Part shown: in pieces, positions 8,453 through 17,544 of the stretch
How positions within the stretch are numbered: the first letter of the stretch is position 1
How the letters are laid out: each line of letters starts with the position of its first letter
Source: Gemmatimonadota bacterium
GTDB taxonomy: Bacteria > Latescibacterota > UBA2968 > UBA8231
Reading direction: 5' to 3'
NCBI GenBank assembly: GCA_018660835.1
Contig: JABJJN010000014.1
Location: 124,001 to 188,000 of the forward strand
Length of the DNA stretch: 64,000 nt
Notes under the pieces: generated by a model
The model's input: the letters and a program-made list of their open reading frames with translations, nothing else
What the model was told of the DNA's origin: nothing
Database searches by the model: none
Program-made: the position numbers and the translations under genes

Positions 8453-11128
8453 CTACCGAGGCGACGCTTTCAGCAACGTGATCTGCCCCTGATTCGGGCA
8501 GGCGATCTCACCAACACCATCACCGTCGAAATCGGCGATAATCGCCCACCCGAGAGGCACGGGAGACGTCCAACGGATCTCACCCTCACCATTTGAATCG
8601 GTGCCGATACACCAGGTGTCGACGAGGAACTCGCCCTTGCCGTCCCCATCGACATCGGCGCAAAGCACCGGGCCACTCGGGGCTGCAGGCAGGTCAAGGG
8701 ACCACTTTGTGTCCCCAGTCCACAGATCGCGGCAGACGAACTTGGTGCCGTTGCGCAAGGCATAGCCAACCTCGAGAACACCATCTCCATCCACGTCGAT
8801 GAAACCGATCCGATCCGGCGTGTCGTAGCCGACCTCTTCATGCCAGAGACCGTTGCGTGGATCTGGCCCCGCGACGCCAAAGCGTCCGTGGCCATGATGG
8901 ATAAGCCAATGCGGTTGCGCATCGGTGTCGTGTCGATAGATGGGACTGAAACCGTTGTAGAGAGAGATCGCAGCGACGGCTTCGTCCTCCGGACGCACAT
9001 TCGGACCGCCGAAAAGCGCGGCGAATTCTGCATCACCGCGCAGGAAAGCCATGTAGCTATACATGTCCCAGGCGATCTCCTCTGCACCATCCCCGTCGAA
9101 ATCGAAGGCGCCGGGAATACCACACGGTCGGTAGGCGCGAATCACCTTGTCGTCGTGAAAGGTGCCGCGAAACCAATGGACATGTCCGTCAAGGCCGTCG
9201 AGCAGATACGTCCCCTCCTGTACCCTTCGATGACTGTACACACTGATCGCCACGGCGGGGCGAATCCGGTCCCCATCGATCAGGAAGTCGCCCGCATTCC
9301 AGGCGACCACCTTTCCTTGATCGTCTGTCCGCGCATCTGGCAGGGTCGTGTGCCAGAGGTCGGCGCCATCGTGGCGACGAGCTCTGACGGTCAGCTCACC
9401 CGTTGCAGAGGCAGCGGGAATCACCCACTCCAGTTCGCCATCCCCATCCAGATCGTATAGCAGCGGACTAAGCCTGGCGGTTTCACCAAGAAATGACTCG
9501 TCCATGATCTGACGCGGCCCTGCGTCGTCAAAGGCCCATGCCTTGGCCCTGCTGCCGGACATGTGGGCGAAGAGGGTTGCCCTCGGCCGATCGCTCAGCT
9601 TCTCGGCACTCCGAGTCACGGCGCTCAATGTCGGCGCCGAGCCACCACGCAGGTCGAAGGGAATCCGTTTCACCGCGTTACCCTGTATCGGCCACGTACT
9701 CTGACCCAGTGAGGACGCCACGTGTAGTGTTCCAGCACGCCAGGAAGCTGCAGCCGCTGGCGCGGCAACCAGATCGGGTTTGTCGATTGCGTCGATTTTC
9801 GCGAGGGTGGATCCGTCCAATCGAAGGACTTGCTCCCCGTCAGAATCCACGACGCGCAGCAACAGGTCATCGCCCGCCGCTCCCGGTACAGAGACGACTC
9901 CCCAGGGTCCTGCATGGTCGAGTTCCAGCAAAGTCCTTGGTCGCTCATTGAGACAGACCAATTGCAGTGGGCCCTGCTCCGGTGTCGCCCCGCTTGCAGC
10001 AGGATGTACGAAGAGCACGGATTGCTTGTTGGCGCCAAGACCGGAAACGAAACTCGAGCACCATTGATCGGCGAGCTCAACCTTCACTTCTCCCGTCGCT
10101 ACATCGCGTGCACGCACGAAGGAGCGGAAGTCATTCTCCGGATCACGCACGTTGTACAGCACTTCCTCCACGCCATCGCCATCGACGTCTTCAACACCAA
10201 GAAACTCGACGGCCACACCGGGTACGACGTATACCTCGCCATAGTACCGATCCCACGCCAGGTCAGCCGTACCGTCGTCGTGCAGATGCAAGCCGTGAAC
10301 ATGAGTTTGCACCATCTCCGACACAACGACGATGGACCGCTGACCACCTGTACCGGTTGCAATGCGCCATGGACCATAGTTGCGACGGAAGTCACCCTCC
10401 AACTCATACTGGGTAGCGGCAAGGGGCGTGCCAGTGGCGGCGTCAAAACTCTGACAGCGATGGTGGCGGACATTCCACAGGATCGCTGCATCTACGGACA
10501 GATCGAAGGCGACGTCGCAGCCATGGTCAGCACGGACGGGCCACACATCGTCGGCGATCACCTGGTGCCGCCACGCCTCACGCACCGTACCATCGCTTTC
10601 GAATGCGAGCAGCCAACCCGTGTCGCCGTATTGCTCGAAGACAGCCGCCTGTAGGCCGGGTGTGCCTGGCAGGACGGCGCCGACGCAGACACGCAGATCG
10701 ACGTGGGGTGGATCATAGGTCTGCTGCCAGCGAATCTCTCCAGTAGCGCCATCGATGACCCATAGCCGATTCGCCCGGCGCAGGAGGGCGACAACTCGTC
10801 CATCGCCAAACAGATCACCCCAGAAGACGAGATGCCCGGAGACAGGCGTCGTCCAGCGGCACAGTGGTGACGCCACGTCATAGAGAGCCAGTCGTCCATC
10901 ATCGACGAGAAAAGCTGGCCCCGTCGGTACATCAACCGCTCTGATCCAGTGATAGGCGCCCGGCACGTCGATCGACTGCCATACCTCAGGTGCATCTGTC
11001 ATATTGAGGCACAGCGGTGAGAAACCAGTCAGCTGTTTGTCGTGGAGCGTACGGGGCCAGTCAGTCTGATTGATCTCCGCTGAGCGAACCCCCGGCATCA
11101 GCGGATGAGTCTGTCTTGGGCTATCCAT
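8453..11128 (-). CDS. FG-GAP/VCBS repeat protein
   Basis: An 891-residue beta-propeller-type protein with at least six calcium-loop motifs of the form D-x-D-G-D-G-x-x-E, for example DVDGDGVEE and DLDGDGELE, rising in density toward the C-terminus (DFDGDGAEE, DVDGDGVLE, DVDGDGKGE, DFDGDGVGE). PQQ-like strand pairs such as V-I-D-G-A-T-G-E-I-R-W occur in the N-terminal half. Such proteins are normally extracellular, yet the N-terminus (MDSPRQTHPL) has no signal peptide and the start cannot move far because the sulfatase stop lies 16 bp upstream. It is operonic with the sulfatase and a sugar isomerase. Function may be carbohydrate binding or lyase activity. Confidence 0.85.
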   Translation of the reverse strand: MDSPRQTHPLMPGVRSAEINQTDWPRTLHDKQLTGFSPLCLNMTDAPEVWQSIDVPGAYHWIRAVDVPTGPAFLVDDGRLALYDVASPLCRWTTPVSGHLVFWGDLFGDGRVVALLRRANRLWVIDGATGEIRWQQTYDPPHVDLRVCVGAVLPGTPGLQAAVFEQYGDTGWLLAFESDGTVREAWRHQVIADDVWPVRADHGCDVAFDLSVDAAILWNVRHHRCQSFDAATGTPLAATQYELEGDFRRNYGPWRIATGTGGQRSIVVVSEMVQTHVHGLHLHDDGTADLAWDRYYGEVYVVPGVAVEFLGVEDVDGDGVEEVLYNVRDPENDFRSFVRARDVATGEVKVELADQWCSSFVSGLGANKQSVLFVHPAASGATPEQGPLQLVCLNERPRTLLELDHAGPWGVVSVPGAAGDDLLLRVVDSDGEQVLRLDGSTLAKIDAIDKPDLVAAPAAAASWRAGTLHVASSLGQSTWPIQGNAVKRIPFDLRGGSAPTLSAVTRSAEKLSDRPRATLFAHMSGSRAKAWAFDDAGPRQIMDESFLGETARLSPLLYDLDGDGELEWVIPAASATGELTVRARRHDGADLWHTTLPDARTDDQGKVVAWNAGDFLIDGDRIRPAVAISVYSHRRVQEGTYLLDGLDGHVHWFRGTFHDDKVIRAYRPCGIPGAFDFDGDGAEEIAWDMYSYMAFLRGDAEFAALFGGPNVRPEDEAVAAISLYNGFSPIYRHDTDAQPHWLIHHGHGRFGVAGPDPRNGLWHEEVGYDTPDRIGFIDVDGDGVLEVGYALRNGTKFVCRDLWTGDTKWSLDLPAAPSGPVLCADVDGDGKGEFLVDTWCIGTDSNGEGEIRWTSPVPLGWAIIADFDGDGVGEIACPNQGQITLLKASPR

Positions 11129-11143
11129 GGCGGACTCGGCAGA

Positions 11144-12658
11144 TCAGACGCCGGGCAGGGTTGCCGTGTCCCCTGTTTCCTGCTGCCAGAGCCGCAGGCG
11201 TGCCGCCATCGAACGGATACGATCTCGATGTTCTGGACCGTCGAAGAGATTCGTCACTTCACCGGGGTCTGAGTTCAGATCGAAGAGCTCTCCCTGATCA
11301 GCAGCACACAGGGTCAACTTCCACCGATCGGCTGTCACGACGCTACGCCAGGGAGCGGTCTTCATCATGTTCAACTGATCCACCCGCTCGGGTGCCATCG
11401 TATGTGAACTTGCCGCCGAGGTCAGATCACGATCACCGATGCCGTTGTGCTGGATGAAGACATCGTTGTCCGCCAGATCTTCCTCACCTCGCAGAACGGC
11501 GGCACGGCTGGCGCCCGGCAGAGTCGCAGGAATTGACTGACCGAGCATCTCAAGCAGCGTCGGCACGAAATCGATCTGGCTGAAATTCCCACTGACACGA
11601 CGCTGTTGCTCGCTGAGCCAGGGCGCCCTTACCAGAAGTGGCACGCGCGCCGATTCCTCGTAGGGAGAGCGCATTTCGACATGCCCGTGAGTGCCGACCA
11701 TCTCGCCATGATCGGACGTGAAGACGACCATCGTATTGTCGCGGATCCCGGCGTCATCGATCGCCCCAAGAATGCTGCCTACCATGCCATCCACGAGAGA
11801 GACACAGCCATAGTAGTTGGAACGCATCTGACGGAATCCAAGATCTGTCGTCAAATCAAAGTGCGGCCCCGCCGGACGACGGCCGTGATGTGTGTCGCCA
11901 CCATACTGAGACTGCATCCAGAACTCGGCACGGATACGATTGAACAACGAATGACCCTCTGGGAACTGTCGGAAGGTCTCCTCTACGGGCAGGGTCTCCG
12001 GATCATAGAGATCGTCGAAGGGACTCGTGAAGGGCGGATGTGGCTCCTTGGAGCTGACATAGAGCACGAAAGGCTCTTGCGCGTTGCGCTCGATAAATCG
12101 TGCCGCTTCCTGGCCGATCCACGTCGCCATGTGGTACTCATGCGGCAGTTGCGAACGAAAACGCTCGGAGAAATACTTCCCCCCTGGGTGCGGTGCGTCA
12201 GGTTCAAAGCCATTCTCTACGAGCCACTGGTGATAGGGCGAGAAACGATGTTTGTAGCTCTCGTCAGTGTACTCGTGCCACCAGTGATCGAAACAGGGCG
12301 ACCACTCATCGAAGCCGTGTTGGGCAACCACTTCGTCTCCCAGATGCCACTTGCCGACGTATCCGGTGTGGTATTCATCGGCGAGCATTTCGGCGATCGT
12401 CGGCAAATCTGCTGGCAGGATGTGACGATTCACAGGCATGCCTGCATCGATCGGATATTGCCCACACATGATCGAGGCTCTTGATGGGCAGCAGACGGGC
12501 TGCGTCACATAGCAGTTGTCGAAAACGAGACTCTCGCTGGCGAGCCCATTCAGGTGCGGCACCTGGATCCAGTCGTTGCCATAACAGGCCATCGTATCAC
12601 GACGTTGCCGGTCGGGCAGGATGAAGACGAGGTTGGGCCGGTCCGGTGTGGCCGTCAT
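11144..12658 (-). CDS. Sulfatase (CxPSR type)
   Basis: A type I sulfatase. The maturation site reads C-C-P-S-R-A-S (CxPSR), whose first Cys becomes formylglycine. It begins N-L-V-F-I-L-P-D-R-Q with the N-terminal metal-binding Asp, contains K-W-H-L-G-D, and the late F-T-S-D-H-G-E-M-V-G-T-H-G metal block. The ATG at 12658 overlaps the isomerase stop as ATGA, which I prefer over 12673. Length is about 504 residues, normal for the family. No signal peptide is present, so this appears to be a cytoplasmic sulfatase. It hydrolyses sulfate esters, probably of a sugar or polyol given its neighbours. Confidence 0.93.
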   Translation of the reverse strand: MTATPDRPNLVFILPDRQRRDTMACYGNDWIQVPHLNGLASESLVFDNCYVTQPVCCPSRASIMCGQYPIDAGMPVNRHILPADLPTIAEMLADEYHTGYVGKWHLGDEVVAQHGFDEWSPCFDHWWHEYTDESYKHRFSPYHQWLVENGFEPDAPHPGGKYFSERFRSQLPHEYHMATWIGQEAARFIERNAQEPFVLYVSSKEPHPPFTSPFDDLYDPETLPVEETFRQFPEGHSLFNRIRAEFWMQSQYGGDTHHGRRPAGPHFDLTTDLGFRQMRSNYYGCVSLVDGMVGSILGAIDDAGIRDNTMVVFTSDHGEMVGTHGHVEMRSPYEESARVPLLVRAPWLSEQQRRVSGNFSQIDFVPTLLEMLGQSIPATLPGASRAAVLRGEEDLADNDVFIQHNGIGDRDLTSAASSHTMAPERVDQLNMMKTAPWRSVVTADRWKLTLCAADQGELFDLNSDPGEVTNLFDGPEHRDRIRSMAARLRLWQQETGDTATLPGV

Positions 12659-13503
12659 CCCTCTATGCCCCAACGATCAGCCACTTCACGTGTCATTTGT
12701 GCCAGTTCTTCCGGCGTCTCGTCATGGCGCGGCACAATCACTTCGAAGGTCCACAGCCCAGAATAGGCCACTTCCTCAAGAGCCCCGCGAATCTCATCCC
12801 AGTTCAGTCCACCTTGACCCGGGACCCAGTGATTGTCCTGGGGATCCTGCGCATCGACATCCTGCAGGTGTGTGCCCCACAGGCGGGACCCTGCGATATG
12901 GATTTCTGCCGCAGGATCGTCACCCGAGGTCCACGCATGTCCCGTGTCGACGACGAGACCCACTGCGTCTTCAGGATATGCATCCACAAGCGGTCGCAGT
13001 TCCCGCATGTGCAGGAAAGGATAACTGCAGTGATAGGGCAGATTCTCCAGCAACATGCGTACGCCTGCCGCCTGGGCGACGGGAACCAACTCGTCGAGAG
13101 ATCGTTTCGTCGCATCCGTGATCAGCTGGGGCAGTTCGTCGCGCTCTGGATCAGGTACGAAAATCGGATTTGGCACGGGATGGATCACCATGCCCCTGGC
13201 ACCGATGGCAGCTGCGAAGTGCAGGTATTGTGTCATGACACCCATCTTCTCGCGGCGCCAGTTCTCCTCGGGTGCACCCAGCACGTTCTCCCGCATCGGC
13301 GCATGAATGGTTCCTACACGGACTTCGCAGTCCGTCAGCAGCGCCCTGAATGCATCGAGTTCACAGCCCTCGAGGGGAGTCGACATGTGGGGCGGCTGGC
13401 TGGAAACTTCGATGTGGTCGAAACCGGCTGTGGAGATCGCCTCCAGGGCAGGCGCAATGTCCCTGTCCTTAAAGCCCACAGTACTGTAGCTGATCTGTGC
13501 CAA
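12655..13503 (-). CDS. Sugar phosphate isomerase/epimerase family (xylose isomerase-like TIM barrel)
   Basis: A 282-residue AP-endonuclease-2/xylose-isomerase-like barrel. Visible blocks are F-D-H-I-E-V-S-S, G-M-V-I-H-P-V-P-N, M-L-L-E-N-L-P-Y-H, G-L-V-V-D-T-G-H-A-W-T-S-G and W-T-F-E-V-I-V-P, which carry the usual Glu/His/Asp/Glu metal ligands. Translation starts at a TTG (13503); no ATG or GTG lies upstream in frame. It is the first gene of the isomerase-sulfatase-FG-GAP operon. The family interconverts sugars, sugar phosphates or inositols. Confidence 0.88.
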   Translation of the reverse strand: MAQISYSTVGFKDRDIAPALEAISTAGFDHIEVSSQPPHMSTPLEGCELDAFRALLTDCEVRVGTIHAPMRENVLGAPEENWRREKMGVMTQYLHFAAAIGARGMVIHPVPNPIFVPDPERDELPQLITDATKRSLDELVPVAQAAGVRMLLENLPYHCSYPFLHMRELRPLVDAYPEDAVGLVVDTGHAWTSGDDPAAEIHIAGSRLWGTHLQDVDAQDPQDNHWVPGQGGLNWDEIRGALEEVAYSGLWTFEVIVPRHDETPEELAQMTREVADRWGIEG

Positions 13504-13705
13504 GTGGTCACCATTCTGGTGGCGAGGAAATCACCCGTGAATCATGGTCCTTTTTCCTTGGGCTGATGCAAAGTTGGCCTTGGGAGACCTCCGCCCTTTG
13601 GAGTCCTTCATCGGGATGCTATGTTACGGCGCGCGTCTAGCCAAACACTGTCTTCATCCTCAAGCAGCCCTCTCTTCAGCAGCCCTGTGCAGATCGCAAC
13701 CAGAG

Positions 13706-15292
13706 ATGCCGACGCCCACGGACTACAGAATCATCTACAACTGGGATGGTGCTCCCCATGGCTATTCGCCGACGCCGCAGTCGGTGGAGTCTTTCCTCGA
13801 CAAGGTCTATGCGCCTCTGAAGGACACCCAGGTAGACGCGCTGTTCTGGAGTACAGGGGGTCAGGGCTCGCGATGGCCGAGTGATCTGTTGGATTTCATC
13901 GGTGAAGCAGAGGGTCGAACGTATCAGAGCGTCGGTGCGTACACAGCCTCCGAGAATATTCGGCAGATGTACGATCAAGGCCTGGACCCGCAAGCGGCTC
14001 TCATCGAAGCGGGTCACGATCTCGGATTGCATGTCTATGCATCCGTGCGCATGAATGACAATCACTTCGGCGGCGCCCAGATCTCTGACCTGGCGGCACT
14101 GCACAAGGCACATCGGGTAGAAACCATACGTCGCGATCATCCGGAGTGGCTGCTTGGCAACCGCACGAGCGAATGGTTCGCCCTATCGTGGAATATGGCC
14201 GTGCCCGAAATCCGGCAGCGTCGTTTCCAACACGTGGAAGAGGTTTGTCGACGCTACGATTGGGACGGCATCGAACTTGATTGGCAGCGCCATGCCTTCC
14301 ACTTCCCCGAGGATGATGCCTATCGCCTGCGCTATTTGCTGACAGATCTGCAGCGAGCCATTCGCCAAATGACCCAGGCCCTTGGCAGGAAACGAGGCCG
14401 ACCTGTCTATCTGGCCGCTCGCGTCGCGGGCTCCCTCGAAATGTGCCGTCGCATTGGCTACGACATCCCCACCTGGATTGAGGAAGGACTCGTGGATGTC
14501 CTGATCCCGGCGGGTAATGCCGTGACCGATGCCAGTATCGATGTCGCGGACTTTGTGCAGTTGTGTGAAGGCACGGGGGTTGCCGTGTATCCAGGATTCG
14601 ACAGCAATCTGCCCGATCCCTTCGTCGGCCCCGAGGAGGCGATCGAAAAAGACCAGCTACGCACTCGTGCCATCGCCTCACGCTATCACCGCGCCGGTGC
14701 GTCAGGAATCTATGCTTTCAACTGGCACGCCGATGCTGACTCCAAACGAGATCTGCTCACCACCATCGGTTCGCCACAGACGCTGGCGTCGACTGACAAG
14801 ATCTACGCGGCGACTCATCGCTATGTGCAGCGCGAAGGAGCCTGGCGTGGAGCCTTTCGCATCGACCGAATTTATGGTGAAGTACCGGTGGATCTGCTGC
14901 CGACGCTGTCCGGCACAGGGCCGACGATCACCCTCGATGTGGCCGACGATTTTGGCGCTCACAAGCCAGCATCACTACAGTTGCGCCTGCGGCTGAATGA
15001 GTCGCTACCAGAGGACGTCGTACGGGTATGCTGGGATGGAGATCTGCTGGGCCAGGGGCATAGGATCGCCTGCCGGCTGGAGAATCCGACGCCGCCAGGT
15101 GGAGCATTCCAGCCGCAGCCCCGCTGGCGTGAGATCTCCGACGTCAGTAGTGCCGCCTGGCTTACGTGGGATCTCACGGAATCTGGTGTCACTTGCGGGA
15201 AGCATACCGTGCACGTGGCTCTGCAGAAGCGCCATCCGCAGATCACAACAGCTCTCGTGCTGACGGATGTCGAACTCGTCGTGCGCTACTGA
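13706..15292 (+). CDS. TIM-barrel glycosidase-like protein with C-terminal beta-sandwich (paralogue 1)
   Basis: A 528-residue protein. The frame is open from 13544, but the first 54 codons look non-coding, so I place the start at the ATG at 13706. The N-terminal 350 residues resemble family-10-like glycosyl hydrolase barrels: W-D-G-I-E-L-D-W-Q-R for the acidic strand-4 position, E-E-G-L-V-D-V-L-I-P, and the barrel end G-I-Y-A-F-N-W. A C-terminal sandwich ends in T-D-V-E-L-V-V-R-Y. It shares several motifs, at about the same spacing, with the protein at 16092, so the two are paralogues. No signal peptide is seen. Substrate is unknown; the setting suggests an acidic or sulfated glycoside. Confidence 0.75.
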   Translation: MPTPTDYRIIYNWDGAPHGYSPTPQSVESFLDKVYAPLKDTQVDALFWSTGGQGSRWPSDLLDFIGEAEGRTYQSVGAYTASENIRQMYDQGLDPQAALIEAGHDLGLHVYASVRMNDNHFGGAQISDLAALHKAHRVETIRRDHPEWLLGNRTSEWFALSWNMAVPEIRQRRFQHVEEVCRRYDWDGIELDWQRHAFHFPEDDAYRLRYLLTDLQRAIRQMTQALGRKRGRPVYLAARVAGSLEMCRRIGYDIPTWIEEGLVDVLIPAGNAVTDASIDVADFVQLCEGTGVAVYPGFDSNLPDPFVGPEEAIEKDQLRTRAIASRYHRAGASGIYAFNWHADADSKRDLLTTIGSPQTLASTDKIYAATHRYVQREGAWRGAFRIDRIYGEVPVDLLPTLSGTGPTITLDVADDFGAHKPASLQLRLRLNESLPEDVVRVCWDGDLLGQGHRIACRLENPTPPGGAFQPQPRWREISDVSSAAWLTWDLTESGVTCGKHTVHVALQKRHPQITTALVLTDVELVVRY

Positions 15293-15340
15293 ACTCGTCC
15301 GCTACTGATCGCAACGGTTACTGAAATCGTCCGCTACGAA
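15272..15340. repeat. Degenerate short tandem repeats spanning a stop codon
   Basis: The last codons and stop of the barrel protein (core CTCGTcGTGCGCTACTGA) are followed by three shorter, decayed copies of the same core, ending just before the creatininase ribosome-binding site. The copies preserve CGTCCGCTAC and TACTGA. This looks like local tandem duplication of the gene end followed by drift, not a binding-site array. Confidence 0.65.
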
Positions 15341-15351
15341 AAGAGGTTGAT

Positions 15352-16095
15352 TTGAAACTCGGCGAAATGACCGGGCCGGAAGTACAGGCCCTGGACAAGA
15401 GCAAGGTCGTCCCCGTCTACCCCATTGCCTCTTTCGAGCAGCACGGGCCGCATCTGCCTTTCCTCACAGACACGATGGAAACAGATGAGATCGTCAACCG
15501 CCTCGATGCCCGTATTCCCGACGAGGTGGTCTGTTTGCCGACGCAGTGGCTGGGGTACTCCTTCCACCATATGCGCTTTGATGGCAGTATCACAGCAACG
15601 TCTGACACGCACATCAATGTTATTGCAGAAACCGTCGGTTGCCTGATCACCGCTGGATTCTCCAAGCTACTCATCGTCAATGGACACGGAGGCAACGAGG
15701 CGGACATGGCCGTCGCCCTGCAGAAGATCAAGGAGGTCCATGAGGATTCCCAGGTCTTTGCCGCCTCTCACTGGCGCCTGGCAGGGCCGCAACTCGACGC
15801 CATCAAAGAAGCGGGCCCTCTGGGCTCAGGGCATGCGGGGGAGATGGAGACATCGATGATGCTTGTGATTCGTCCAGATTTGGTGAAGGCGGAACGACCA
15901 GGCCTGGATGGGATACACCCAGAATCATCCTATGGTGAACTCGTGTCGCATTTTCAACGCATGGATGAACGCACGCGGGTTGGTGTCCATGGCGACCCAA
16001 CCTTCGGCACAGCGGAGAAGGGTGAACGCATGCTGGAGGCCGTCGTCGATGGCCTCGTCGACGTAGTCCACGACATTCAGAGCGGACGGTTATGA
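15352..16095 (+). CDS. Creatininase family protein
   Basis: A 247-residue creatininase-fold hydrolase. The metal ligands are visible in S-F-E-Q-H-G-P-H-L-P (Glu, His), the downstream F-L-T-D-T segment (Asp) and V-N-G-H-G-G-N, plus the late G-H-A-G-E-M-E-T block. Translation starts at TTG 15352, preceded by AAGAGG. The stop overlaps the next gene's ATG as ATGA. Family members hydrolyse cyclic amides or the formamide of pyrimidine and flavin precursors. In a sugar-degrading operon this one may cleave an amide-containing sugar derivative, but that is inference. Confidence 0.9.
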   Translation: MKLGEMTGPEVQALDKSKVVPVYPIASFEQHGPHLPFLTDTMETDEIVNRLDARIPDEVVCLPTQWLGYSFHHMRFDGSITATSDTHINVIAETVGCLITAGFSKLLIVNGHGGNEADMAVALQKIKEVHEDSQVFAASHWRLAGPQLDAIKEAGPLGSGHAGEMETSMMLVIRPDLVKAERPGLDGIHPESSYGELVSHFQRMDERTRVGVHGDPTFGTAEKGERMLEAVVDGLVDVVHDIQSGRL

Positions 16096-17537
16096 GAAAG
16101 CAACGCACCATCTATTTCAACGATGCTCGTCACTACTATCTGTTCGTCTTCGAACCACCTATGCGCATGGAGGATGCCTGGGTGCCGATCGATGAGGTCG
16201 CTGGGACGGCAATCGACACTTTCATCTACGGTGTCTCCCGTGCGGATGGTCTGTTCTATCCCTCGAATGTCGGTCTCGAATGGGGCTCCGATCGCAAACC
16301 CTTCGGTAATGCCTACGAATGGCGCTGTTGGGAAAACATGCAGAGTCTGAAGGCCCGCAACCTCGATCCATTGCAGGTCCTCATCGATCGCGCCCATGAG
16401 AAGGGCATGGAGTTCTTCTCCAGTCTGCGCTTGGGTGCCTACGGTGGGATGAACCCGGAGCACAGCGTCGCCAATGGTGGACGTGGCTTCATGCACACCG
16501 AGGTAAGAGACCACATCTCTGCCATTGTCGATGAACTCGCCAATCGCTACGACGCCGATGGACTCGAATTAGACTTTGCCGCGTCACCGGGAGGGTGCCC
16601 CTTCTGCCTGAATCCAGACGAAGCACCGCAGAATGCACAGGTCCTCACCGACTTCGTCGGCGATGCATCGGCAACCGTCAGAGGCCGGGATGGCAAACCC
16701 GGCATTCTGGGTGCCCGCGTCTACCCGACACCCGAGCTGAATCAGCGAGCCGGACTCGACGTTGACACGTGGCTCGCCGAGGGACTCGTCGACTTCGTCA
16801 TCCCCATGGCGTACTCCTGTTTTGTCCTGGATGCACAGATGCCCATCGACTGGATCGTGAAAGCCGCTCACGACAATGACATCTCCGTGTATGGCATGCT
16901 ACAGCCCTACTATTCAGATGGTCGTCGCCCCAATACCAAGGTCGAACATGCAACGCCGCAGATGATGCGAGCGGCGGCGGCCAATTTCTGGCAGGCCGAT
17001 GTGGACGGCCTCTACACGTGGTTCATGGATTGGCCCATAGAAGACACCGAACGGCGAACATTGTCCTTCATGGGTGACCCCGACCTGACACGCGAGGGGG
17101 ACAAACACTACTTCCTGCGGCAGCGACCAGAGAACGAGGAGAGCTTTGTTTACGAAGCGGAGCTTCCTGTGACGATTCCCCAGGCAGATCCGCAGCAGGC
17201 ATACCACGTAGAATTCACAATCGCCGATGACCCCGACAATCAACAGATCCAACGACTGACGCTCAGGATCAATGTGGGCGAACTCGTCGGGCAGGATCAG
17301 TTCAGCGTCAGCCTCAATGGAGAATCACTTGCATCCGAGACGTGCCGCCGAACACCACGCTGGCATGATGCGTATACGGGTCAGTGGCTCGAGTATGACC
17401 TCGTCGGCGTGCGCCCACGTCAGGGATCCAATACGCTGCATTTTGTCTTGAGCGAGAGACCGAAGGACTTTGTAGGTGCCATCACGATTGATGATGTGGA
17501 ATTGATTGTCGAGTACGGCGTCTTTCCCACTGGATGA
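16092..17537 (+). CDS. TIM-barrel glycosidase-like protein with C-terminal beta-sandwich (paralogue 2)
   Basis: A 481-residue paralogue of the protein at 13706. Shared blocks are L-D-P-x-x-x-L-I-x-x-x-H near residue 90, R-Y-D-A-D-G-L-E-L-D-F on strand 4, L-A-E-G-L-V-D-F-V-I-P and the closing D-V-E-L-I-V-E-Y. The barrel covers about residues 1-340 and the sandwich 345-475. The start codon lies in the ATGA overlap with the creatininase. The presence of two divergent copies in one operon suggests either sequential cleavage steps or a heteromeric pair. No signal peptide is visible. Confidence 0.78.
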   Translation: MRKQRTIYFNDARHYYLFVFEPPMRMEDAWVPIDEVAGTAIDTFIYGVSRADGLFYPSNVGLEWGSDRKPFGNAYEWRCWENMQSLKARNLDPLQVLIDRAHEKGMEFFSSLRLGAYGGMNPEHSVANGGRGFMHTEVRDHISAIVDELANRYDADGLELDFAASPGGCPFCLNPDEAPQNAQVLTDFVGDASATVRGRDGKPGILGARVYPTPELNQRAGLDVDTWLAEGLVDFVIPMAYSCFVLDAQMPIDWIVKAAHDNDISVYGMLQPYYSDGRRPNTKVEHATPQMMRAAAANFWQADVDGLYTWFMDWPIEDTERRTLSFMGDPDLTREGDKHYFLRQRPENEESFVYEAELPVTIPQADPQQAYHVEFTIADDPDNQQIQRLTLRINVGELVGQDQFSVSLNGESLASETCRRTPRWHDAYTGQWLEYDLVGVRPRQGSNTLHFVLSERPKDFVGAITIDDVELIVEYGVFPTG

Positions 17538-17544
17538 CAGCCAG

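Noticed and set aside
13544..13705. N-terminal 54 codons of the barrel protein frame
   Set aside because: Composition (Cys, Leu, Ser runs) is unlike the rest. The ATG at 13706 begins a plausible protein, so the extension is treated as spacer.
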